From Bacillota bacterium (GTDB taxonomy: Bacteria; Bacillota; Clostridia; Lachnospirales; Lachnospiraceae), in NCBI GenBank assembly GCA_023398615.1, contig JAEWSD010000055.1, positions 1 to 20,442 of the forward strand: DNA of 20,442 nt, read 5' to 3'. Both the position numbers and the translations under genes were made by a program. The stretch's first letter is position 1, and each line of letters opens with the position of its first letter. Below, in pieces: positions 6,427 to 12,953 of this stretch. The notes under the pieces were generated by a model that did no database searches, was not told the DNA's origin, and was given only the letters and a program-made list of their open reading frames with translations.

Positions 6427-6921
6427 ATGGGTTCCAAGAAAAAAACAGTCCCTTTTGCGGGCACGAAAGAGCAAGAGGTGGAACTTCTCAAGGTCATTCG
6501 TGAACACAAAGATGACAAGGGTGCATTAATGCCTATCCTGCAGCAGGCACAAAACATCTACGGTTATCTGCCAATTGAAGTACAAACCATAATTTCCGAC
6601 GAAATGAGTATCCCTTTGGAGAAAATTTACGGTGTTGTTACCTTTTACTCTCAATTCTCATTAAATCCGAAAGGGAAGTATAAAATTTCGGTCTGTTTGG
6701 GAACAGCCTGCTATGTAAAGGGTTCCGGTGATATCTATAATAAGTTGATGGAATTGCTTAAGGTCGAAGGCGGAGAATGCACTCCGGACGGCAAATTCTC
6801 ATTGGATGCCTGCCGCTGCATCGGCGCCTGCGGTTTAGCCCCCGTAATGACAGTAAATGATGACGTTTACGGACGCCTCACCGTAGATGAGATCGCCGGT
6901 ATTATTGCAAAGTACGACTAA
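6427..6921 (+). CDS. hndA: NuoE-like [2Fe-2S] subunit of bifurcating-type [FeFe]-hydrogenase
   Basis: AAGGAGG (6413-6419) lies seven bases before the ATG at 6427, which sets the start; a TTG at 6421 abuts the site and is rejected. The 164-residue product has the N-terminal helical bundle of NuoE/HydC/HndA followed by a thioredoxin-like [2Fe-2S] domain. The four cluster ligands are visible as C-x4-C in VCLGTACYVKG (Cys90, Cys95) and C-x3-C in CIGACG (Cys131, Cys135). In NAD(P)-linked [FeFe]-hydrogenases this subunit passes electrons between the flavoprotein and HydA. It heads the rightward operon and faces the sensory cluster across 267 bp. The hnd symbol follows the Desulfovibrio hndABCD order. 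Confidence 0.92.
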   Translation: MGSKKKTVPFAGTKEQEVELLKVIREHKDDKGALMPILQQAQNIYGYLPIEVQTIISDEMSIPLEKIYGVVTFYSQFSLNPKGKYKISVCLGTACYVKGSGDIYNKLMELLKVEGGECTPDGKFSLDACRCIGACGLAPVMTVNDDVYGRLTVDEIAGIIAKYD

Positions 6922-6934
6922 ACAAGTAAATATC

Positions 6935-7492
6935 ATGATGACAGAAATTTCACTTAACGTATTGGATGTGGCTGAAAATTCGATTCGGGCGAAAGCCGAT
7001 TTTATACAGATTTCCGTAACTGTTGATTCCGTTTCGGATCGGATGACTATTGTAATAGCAGATAACGGCTGCGGAATGACAGCGGAACAGATTGCACAGG
7101 TGGAGGACCCGTTCTTTACCACCCGCACTACCAGGTCGGTAGGGCTTGGAGTTCCTTTCTTCAAATATGCGGCGGAAATTACAGGCGGTGAATTCCGTAT
7201 AAAATCAGAGCCGGGTAAGGGCACGGAAGTGACTGCCGTATTCGTACTATCCCATATCGACCGGATGCCTCTGGGAGATATGAACAGTACCATACAGACC
7301 TTAATTACATTTAATACGGATATAGATTTTTTGTATACCTATACAATAGATGAAAAAAGTTTTTCGCTGAGTACTTCTTTATTCCGGGAAATTCTCGGAG
7401 AGATACCCTTTGATTCTCCTGAGGTAACAGCTTATATCAAAGATTATTTGCGGGAAAATACGGAAGAAGTCAATAACGGGAAATATATTTAG
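6935..7492 (+). CDS. Histidine-kinase-like (GHKL) ATPase inside the hydrogenase operon
   Basis: The ATG at 6935 (a second is at 6938) is preferred because it leaves a 13-base gap after the previous stop; a further upstream start would overlap the NuoE-like gene and adds residues unlike the family. No strong ribosome binding site is present, so coupling to the preceding gene is likely. The 185 residues show the HATPase_c motifs: ENSIRA (Glu14, Asn15), IADNGCGM (Asp43), FTTR (61-64) and VGLGVPFF (G2, 69-76), with GKGTEV closing the domain. About 80 residues without a recognised domain follow. There is no sensor, HAMP or phosphoacceptor region. ATPases of this kind recur between NuoE and NuoF genes in clostridial hydrogenase operons; their role is unknown. 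Confidence 0.82.
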   Translation: MMTEISLNVLDVAENSIRAKADFIQISVTVDSVSDRMTIVIADNGCGMTAEQIAQVEDPFFTTRTTRSVGLGVPFFKYAAEITGGEFRIKSEPGKGTEVTAVFVLSHIDRMPLGDMNSTIQTLITFNTDIDFLYTYTIDEKSFSLSTSLFREILGEIPFDSPEVTAYIKDYLRENTEEVNNGKYI

Positions 7493-7637
7493 CGGATCGG
7501 ACAATCCATTATATGCTGTCAGACATACGGCGGGGATAGTATGTTTCATCAGCCTCATTTGTCCGCATTTGTCTATATTTTAACAGATTAATCAATTACC
7601 TTTATATTTGGTCTAAGATTTAACAAGGAGGATAACT

Positions 7638-8012
7638 ATGAAAACTCTAGAAGAGTTAAAAGCGATCAGAGAAAAGATGCAGAATCAAGTTGGCTTACGC
7701 TCTGAGAAAGAAAATCAGACAAGAGTCGTTGTCGGAATGGCAACCTGCGGTATTGCCAGCGGCGCAAGGCCTGTTTTAACTGCTCTTTCGGATGCGGTTC
7801 AAACTAGAAATTTAACGAATATTGCCGTAATACAAACAGGCTGCATCGGCTTGTGCCAGTATGAACCGATTGTGGAAGTCATGGAACCCGGCAAAGAAAA
7901 AGTTACTTACGTTAAAATGACACCGGAAAAAGCGATTGAAGTGCTGGAACAGCACCTTGTCCGCGGTCAGATTGTAAGTAAATACACCATAGATTCCGAG
8001 GGGAGGCTTTAA
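7638..8012 (+). CDS. hndB: HndB-like thioredoxin-fold (2Fe-2S) ferredoxin-domain protein
   Basis: AAGGAGG (7625-7631) precedes the ATG by six bases. The 124-residue product has a short N-terminal helix and a thioredoxin-like ferredoxin domain (about 28-115) like HndB of Desulfovibrio NADP-reducing hydrogenase. Cysteines are visible at 37 (MATCG), 69 and 73 (QTGCIGLC). The position equivalent to the first ligand in the NuoF N-terminal domain of this window (Cys9 there) is Gly33 here, so only three of the usual four ligands are present. It lies 145 bases after the ATPase gene and three bases before the NuoF-like gene, whose ribosome binding site is inside its 3' end. Confidence 0.88.
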   Translation: MKTLEELKAIREKMQNQVGLRSEKENQTRVVVGMATCGIASGARPVLTALSDAVQTRNLTNIAVIQTGCIGLCQYEPIVEVMEPGKEKVTYVKMTPEKAIEVLEQHLVRGQIVSKYTIDSEGRL

Positions 8013-8014
8013 GC

Positions 8015-9802
8015 ATGTTTCGTTCACACGTATTAGTTTGCGGCGGTACCGGATGTACTTCCTCAGGAAGCCAGAAAATTATGGAAGCCCTGCAGACAGA
8101 AATTAAGAAGAACGGTTTAGAGAAAGAGGTCGCTGTTGTCCAGACAGGATGTCACGGTCTTTGTGCTCTTGGCCCGATTATGATTATTTATCCTGAAGCT
8201 ACTTTCTACTCCATGGTTAAGGAGGAAGATGTTCCGGAAATCGTTACCGAGCATTTATTAAAAGGCCGGGTTGTAACACGCCTGGTTTACTCTGAGACGA
8301 TAACAGACAATGGTCTTAAATCATTAAATGAAACAAACTTTTATAAAAGACAGCATAGAATTGCACTTCGCAACTGCGGTGTCATTAATCCGGAAAATAT
8401 TGAAGAATATATCGGTACCCACGGCTATGAAGCACTGGGTAAGGTATTAACCGAATATACACCGGATCAGGTTATCCAGACAATCTTAGACAGCGGACTT
8501 CGCGGCCGCGGCGGCGGCGGTTTCCCGACCGGTTTAAAATGGAAGCTTGCAAAAGGTAACGACGCAGACCAGAAATATGTATGCTGTAACGCCGATGAAG
8601 GTGACCCGGGTGCATTCATGGATCGTTCCGTATTGGAGGGTGACCCTCACGTAGTACTGGAGGCGATGGCAATTGCAGGCTATGCAATCGGCGCTTCCCA
8701 GGGTTACATTTATGTACGTGCCGAGTATCCGATTGCCGTAGAACGTCTGGAAATCGCTATTGCACAGGCCAGAGAATACGGTCTCTTAGGCAAGGATATC
8801 TTCGGAACCGGCTTTAATTTCGATATCGGCTTAAGGCTTGGTGCGGGAGCCTTCGTATGCGGAGAAGAGACGGCTCTTATGACTTCCATTGAAGGCAACA
8901 GAGGAGAACCTCGTCCGCGTCCGCCTTTCCCTGCACAGAAAGGTCTCTTTGGAAAGCCTACTATCTTGAATAATGTTGAAACCTATGCAAATATTCCGCA
9001 GATCATATTAAACGGAGCAGAATGGTTTGCTTCAATGGGTACGGAGAAGTCCAAGGGAACCAAGGTATTCGCTCTCGGCGGTAAGATAAAGAATACGGGC
9101 CTTGTTGAAATTCCTATGGGTACCACACTCCGTGAAGTTATCGAGGATATCGGCGGCGGTATTCCGAACGGCAAAAAGTTCAAAGCGGCTCAGACCGGCG
9201 GTCCGTCCGGCGGATGTATCCCGACAGAGCATTTCGATATTCCGATCGATTACGATAACCTGATCAGTATCGGTTCTATGATGGGTTCCGGCGGATTAAT
9301 CGTAATGGATGAGGACAACTGTATGGTTGATATTGCAAAGTTCTTCCTTGAATTCACGGTTGACGAATCCTGCGGTAAATGTACTCCTTGCAGAATCGGA
9401 ACAAAACGTATGTATGAAATTCTTGATAAGATAACCAAAGGTCAGGGAACACTGGAAGACCTTGATAAGCTGGAAGAACTGTGCAACTACATCAAGGCAA
9501 ACGCCCTCTGCGGTTTAGGCCAGACTGCTCCGAATCCTGTTCTATCCACACTGCACTTCTTCAGGGATGAGTACATCGCCCATGTTGTGGATAAGAAATG
9601 TCCGGCAGGTGTCTGTAAATCTCTCTTATCCTTTGTTATCGATGCGGATAAGTGTAAAGGCTGTACCTTATGCGCCAAGATCTGTCCGAACGGTGCAATC
9701 GAAGGTAAAGTAAAGGAAGCTCATATCATACATCAGGATAAATGTATCAAGTGCGGTGCTTGTATGGAAAAATGCCGTTTTGGTGCTATTTCTAAAAAGT
9801 AA
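8015..9802 (+). CDS. hndC: NuoF-like NADH-binding flavoprotein subunit of [FeFe]-hydrogenase
   Basis: The 595 residues contain, in order: a thioredoxin-like [2Fe-2S] domain (Cys9, 14, 46, 50); the NuoF FMN/NAD(H) domain with RGRGGGGFPTG (163-173), ADEGDPGAFMDR (193-204) and GAFVCGEETAL (278-288); an SLBB segment; the [4Fe-4S] site SCGKCTPCR (452-460) with Cys499; and a C-terminal 2x[4Fe-4S] ferredoxin (Cys547/550/553/557 and 577/580/583/587). This is the full layout of HydB/HndC. The subunit exchanges electrons with NAD(P)(H) through FMN and is the proposed bifurcation site in the trimeric and tetrameric enzymes. GGGAGG at 8001-8006 sets the start. Confidence 0.95.
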   Translation: MFRSHVLVCGGTGCTSSGSQKIMEALQTEIKKNGLEKEVAVVQTGCHGLCALGPIMIIYPEATFYSMVKEEDVPEIVTEHLLKGRVVTRLVYSETITDNGLKSLNETNFYKRQHRIALRNCGVINPENIEEYIGTHGYEALGKVLTEYTPDQVIQTILDSGLRGRGGGGFPTGLKWKLAKGNDADQKYVCCNADEGDPGAFMDRSVLEGDPHVVLEAMAIAGYAIGASQGYIYVRAEYPIAVERLEIAIAQAREYGLLGKDIFGTGFNFDIGLRLGAGAFVCGEETALMTSIEGNRGEPRPRPPFPAQKGLFGKPTILNNVETYANIPQIILNGAEWFASMGTEKSKGTKVFALGGKIKNTGLVEIPMGTTLREVIEDIGGGIPNGKKFKAAQTGGPSGGCIPTEHFDIPIDYDNLISIGSMMGSGGLIVMDEDNCMVDIAKFFLEFTVDESCGKCTPCRIGTKRMYEILDKITKGQGTLEDLDKLEELCNYIKANALCGLGQTAPNPVLSTLHFFRDEYIAHVVDKKCPAGVCKSLLSFVIDADKCKGCTLCAKICPNGAIEGKVKEAHIIHQDKCIKCGACMEKCRFGAISKK

Positions 9803-9837
9803 TGTCGATTAATCAAGGTTCTTTAAGGAGGTTAAAA

Positions 9838-11586
9838 ATGGAAACCGTAAATATTAAAATAAACGGTGTAGACATAGCTGCACCAAAGGGCTCTACTATT
9901 CTTGAAGCTGCCAGAATCGCACATATCGATATCCCTACCCTCTGTTATTTAAAAGAGATTAATGAAATCGGTGCTTGCCGTATCTGCGTGGTTGAAGTTA
10001 AGGGTGCCAGAAGTCTTGTTACTTCATGCGTATACCCGGTTAACGAGGGTATGGAAGTATGGACCAATACCCCCAAAGTATTAGATTCCAGAAAGAAAAC
10101 CCTGGAATTGATCCTTTCCGATCATGACAGAAAATGTTTATCCTGTGTAAGAAGCGGAAATTGTGAATTGCAAAAGCTTTGTAAAGACCTTAAGGTTGAT
10201 AACGAAAGCTTATATGACGGTGAAACGAATGAGTTCGACATTGATTACACCGCTGCTCATATGTATCGTGACAATAACAAATGTATCCTTTGCAGACGCT
10301 GCTCCGCAGTCTGTGAAAAAATTCAGGGCATCGGTGTAATCGGTGCAAACGAACGTGGATTTAAAACAAATATCGCTTCCGCTTTCGATATGGGCCTGGG
10401 TGAAACCAGCTGTGTATCCTGCGGACAATGTATTGCGGTATGTCCTACCGGCGCACTTTCTGAAAAGGATTATACCGATGAGGTATTTGCCGTATTGGCA
10501 GACTCTTCCAAGCATGTAATCGTGCAGACTGCTCCTGCTGTTCGCGCCGGACTCGGCGAAGCCTTCGGCCTTCCTATGGGAACCAATGTGGAAGGCAAGA
10601 TGGTTGCGGCATTACGCCGTTTGGGCTTTGATAAAGTATTCGATACCGACTTTGCAGCCGACCTTACCATTATGGAAGAAGCGAATGAGTTAATTGACAG
10701 AATACAGAATAACGGTGTTCTTCCTTTAATTACTTCCTGTTCACCGGGTTGGATTAAATATTGTGAGCATTATTTCCCGGATATGACAGAGAATCTGTCA
10801 AGCTGCAAATCTCCTCAGCAGATGTTCGGTGCTACCATCAAAACCTATTATGCAGAGAAGATGGGTATTGATCCAAAGGATATTATCGTAGTCAGCGTTA
10901 TGCCATGTACTGCCAAAAAGTTTGAAATCGGCCGTGACGATCAGGCTGCTGCCGGCGTTCCTGATGTGGACCTCTCAATTACGGTAAGGGAATTCGGCAG
11001 AATGATCGAACGTGCGGGTATCAATTTTCTTTCGCTGCCGGATGAAGAATTCGATACTCCTCTTGGAATATCGACCGGTGCGGCAGTTATCTTCGGTGCA
11101 ACCGGCGGTGTTATGGAGGCTGCTCTTCGTACCGCAGTGGAAACTCTTACGGGAGAAGAATTGGCAAAACTTGATTTCACTGATGTCAGAGGTATTGAAG
11201 GCATTAAGGAAGCAACCTATAATGCTGCCGGACTGGAATTAAAGGTAGCGGTTGCTTCAGGCCTTGCAAATGCGAAAAAGCTTTTGGACAAGGTAAAATC
11301 CGGTGAAGCAAACTATGCCTTCATTGAGATCATGGGCTGCCCCGGCGGTTGTGTAAACGGCGGCGGTATGCCTCAGGTTCCTGCAAGTATAAGGAACTTC
11401 AACGATATCCGTGCAATCCGTGCCAAGGTTCTTTACGATGCGGATTCCAGCATGCCTATTAGGAAATCCCATGAGAACCCGGCAATCAAAGAGCTTTATG
11501 CAACCTATTTCGGCAAGCCGGGAAGCCATAAAGCACATGAGATACTCCACACCACCTACGTAAAGAGAAGAGTTAACGCTGTCTAA
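9838..11586 (+). CDS. hydA: Catalytic subunit of bifurcating-type [FeFe]-hydrogenase
   Basis: The start is the ATG at 9838, six bases after AAGGAGG (9825-9831); an in-frame ATG overlapping the previous stop lacks such a site. The 582 residues (HndD/HydA, group A type) hold: an N-terminal plant-type [2Fe-2S] domain (Cys36, 47, 50, 64); a His-Cys [4Fe-4S] site (His96, Cys100, 103, 109); two [4Fe-4S] motifs (Cys149/152/155/159 and 192/195/198/202); the H-cluster domain with TSCSPGW (299-305), MPCTAKKFE (356-364) and EIMGCPGGCVNGGG (497-510); and a small-subunit-like tail. It reduces protons or oxidises H2 at the H-cluster. The first motif has Ser302 where TSCCP has its second cysteine. A strong hairpin follows the gene. 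Confidence 0.95.
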   Translation: METVNIKINGVDIAAPKGSTILEAARIAHIDIPTLCYLKEINEIGACRICVVEVKGARSLVTSCVYPVNEGMEVWTNTPKVLDSRKKTLELILSDHDRKCLSCVRSGNCELQKLCKDLKVDNESLYDGETNEFDIDYTAAHMYRDNNKCILCRRCSAVCEKIQGIGVIGANERGFKTNIASAFDMGLGETSCVSCGQCIAVCPTGALSEKDYTDEVFAVLADSSKHVIVQTAPAVRAGLGEAFGLPMGTNVEGKMVAALRRLGFDKVFDTDFAADLTIMEEANELIDRIQNNGVLPLITSCSPGWIKYCEHYFPDMTENLSSCKSPQQMFGATIKTYYAEKMGIDPKDIIVVSVMPCTAKKFEIGRDDQAAAGVPDVDLSITVREFGRMIERAGINFLSLPDEEFDTPLGISTGAAVIFGATGGVMEAALRTAVETLTGEELAKLDFTDVRGIEGIKEATYNAAGLELKVAVASGLANAKKLLDKVKSGEANYAFIEIMGCPGGCVNGGGMPQVPASIRNFNDIRAIRAKVLYDADSSMPIRKSHENPAIKELYATYFGKPGSHKAHEILHTTYVKRRVNAV

Positions 11587-11635
11587 GTCTTAACCGATAT
11601 GTTTTTTATCGTACTTTATATCGTATAGGTAAAAT

Positions 11636-11673
11636 AACAGGGGCTGTTGCAAAACTTTGCAACAGCCCCTGTT
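11636..11673 (+). terminator. Terminator hairpin after the hydrogenase operon
   Basis: AACAGGGGCTGTTGCAA (11636-11652) pairs with TTGCAACAGCCCCTGTT (11656-11672) around a three-base loop. The T tract is short (GTTTCAT), and A-rich sequence on the left could make it work in both directions. It lies about 50 bases past the hydA stop. Confidence 0.8.
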
Positions 11674-11820
11674 TCATATCTATGTCAAGCAGCCGAATAA
11701 ATCAAGTGCATTTCACAAAAAAATACATAAGGTATAAGAGCTTCGGTTGCGGATTTTGTAGATATGTAAAACTCTTATTCCTCATATTTATAGTTTATTA
11801 TATTCTGAATCCGACGAATT

Positions 11821-11911
11821 GTTACGTAGCCCTCCGTCCCCCGCAATCTCACCAGCCACCCGAGTTTTGCTTACGAAACTCTCGCGCCGCCGCATAGCGC
11901 TTGCGGCTAAC
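11821..11911. other. G+C-rich hairpin-forming intergenic block, possible repeat remnant or RNA
   Basis: About two-thirds of these bases are G or C, against AT-rich flanks. Two perfect hairpins are seen: GAGTTT/AAACTC (11862-11867 with 11876-11881) and GCCGCA/TGCGGC (11889-11894 with 11902-11907). The ends GTTA and TAAC can also pair. To the left, GGTATAAGAG and CTCTTATTCC (about 11730-11783) form another inverted repeat. No ORF on either strand has a ribosome binding site or domain. Strand and function are unknown. Confidence 0.4.
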
Positions 11912-11953
11912 TTCCAATAAATAAGGGTTTGAAAGCTGCCTGCTCTCAAACCC
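11912..11953 (-). terminator. Terminator of the SpoIIQ-like gene / leftward operon
   Basis: GGGTTTGA (11925-11932) pairs with TCAAACCC (11946-11953). On the minus strand the stem is followed by the T-rich TTATTTATT. It lies about 45 bases past the stop at 11997. Confidence 0.75.
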
Positions 11954-11996
11954 GTTATAAAAATATATCGATCTGTTCATATTACATTCCGCGGAA

Positions 11997-12905
11997 TTAT
12001 CTCAGCAGTAGCATCGGATCTACCGTAGAATCTTCTTTCACAACCTGGAAATACAGGTTACTTCCTTCAACCGAGTAATACTTCGAAGGCTTCGCTACCG
12101 TCCCGACAACCTGCCCTTCTTTAACCGTATCTCCGACCTTGAATTTTACATCCTTTAACTGACCGTAAACCAAACTATATCCACTGCCAATAGAGGTTGT
12201 TACCGTTAATCCGGTCTCATCCACATCTTCTATGGAAGTTATAATTCCTGCTGCTGCACTAAGTACCTCAGTTCCAACTTTAGCATCAATAATAATGGCA
12301 GGATTACACTTAAATTGTTCCAAGGTTTGGAAATAAATTACTCTGTCTGCACTGTAGTTCATTAAGACATTTCCGTTAACCGGCCATAATAAACCGGTTT
12401 CCGCTTTAAAATGAAGCGTTTCCGGTTTCATAACCGCCTGTGTTTCTTCCTTCTGTTCCGGTTTAGTTTCCTTCGGCTTGTCCGCTTTCTGCGTCTTGGA
12501 ACCCTCAGCGGTATCATTTGCCTTAACGTTGCTTGGATCATCAAAGACGTCATATTCCAAAAGGCTTCCATCGGTTACAGCCTGGTGGGTTCCGCCTTCA
12601 CTAACCTGATTATCCGGATTGCTTTTAGATACCTCGGCCTGACTGGTGCCCGTTTTATTATTAGCATCAGCTGTCGAGGTTGTGTTATTTGTGTCCGGTG
12701 CTACAATCTCCTGGTTACTAATATCTTCACCTTCTGAAACATCTGCAATCGGCTCGTTCAAATCCACCAGATTCTTGTTTTGCTCTTTATCAGATGTTCG
12801 ATTCAATCCCACCATTGTAATCGCTATGATTGCCAATGCCCCAACACATAATAACGCATAAAAACTTTTGCTTTTAAAAAATTCAGCTAAGTTGTGTTTT
12901 TTCAT
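11997..12905 (-). CDS. spoIIQ: SpoIIQ-like membrane protein with degenerate M23/LytM domain
   Basis: The start is the ATG at 12905 behind AGAGGTGAT; an in-frame GTG at 12914 lies within that site. The 302-residue product has a short cytoplasmic end, one membrane helix (about 14-34), an acidic low-complexity linker (about 50-160) and a LytM/M23 domain (about 172-300). The zinc and catalytic histidines are missing: the usual HxxxD region reads NPAIIID, YxHL reads YGQL (247-250), and HxH in LHFEV reads LYFQV (284-288), so it should not be a peptidase. This fits SpoIIQ, the forespore membrane protein that binds SpoIIIAH across the intermembrane space. The TM-linker-LytM layout, the VNGNVLMNYSAD and YFQTLEQFKCNPA segments and a sigma-F-like promoter support the call. 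An alternative is another LytM-type divisome factor. Confidence 0.75.
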   Translation of the reverse strand: MKKHNLAEFFKSKSFYALLCVGALAIIAITMVGLNRTSDKEQNKNLVDLNEPIADVSEGEDISNQEIVAPDTNNTTSTADANNKTGTSQAEVSKSNPDNQVSEGGTHQAVTDGSLLEYDVFDDPSNVKANDTAEGSKTQKADKPKETKPEQKEETQAVMKPETLHFKAETGLLWPVNGNVLMNYSADRVIYFQTLEQFKCNPAIIIDAKVGTEVLSAAAGIITSIEDVDETGLTVTTSIGSGYSLVYGQLKDVKFKVGDTVKEGQVVGTVAKPSKYYSVEGSNLYFQVVKEDSTVDPMLLLR

Positions 12906-12923
12906 TATTATCACCTCTAGCTA

Positions 12924-12952
12924 TATTTTCACCAGAAATGACAGTTTTATTC
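12924..12952 (-). promoter_or_regulatory. Sigma-F/G-like promoter before the SpoIIQ-like gene
   Basis: On the minus strand GGTGAAAATA (12924-12933) matches the sigma-F -10 consensus GGNNANANTW at every defined position. GAATA (12948-12952) matches four of five positions of the -35 GYWTA, with a 14-base spacer that is slightly short. It fills the 48-base gap after the transglutaminase stop and gives a leader of only about 12 bases, just enough for the ribosome binding site. Confidence 0.5.
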
Positions 12953-12953
12953 A

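Noticed and set aside
11636..11673. IS terminal inverted repeat, suggested by GGGGCTGTTGCAAAA
   Set aside because: The arms are only three bases apart, there is no transposase, and the location right after hydA fits a terminator.
11682..11897. 71-codon rightward ORF after the hydrogenase terminator
   Set aside because: It has no ribosome binding site or domain and runs through the hairpin-forming G+C-rich block.
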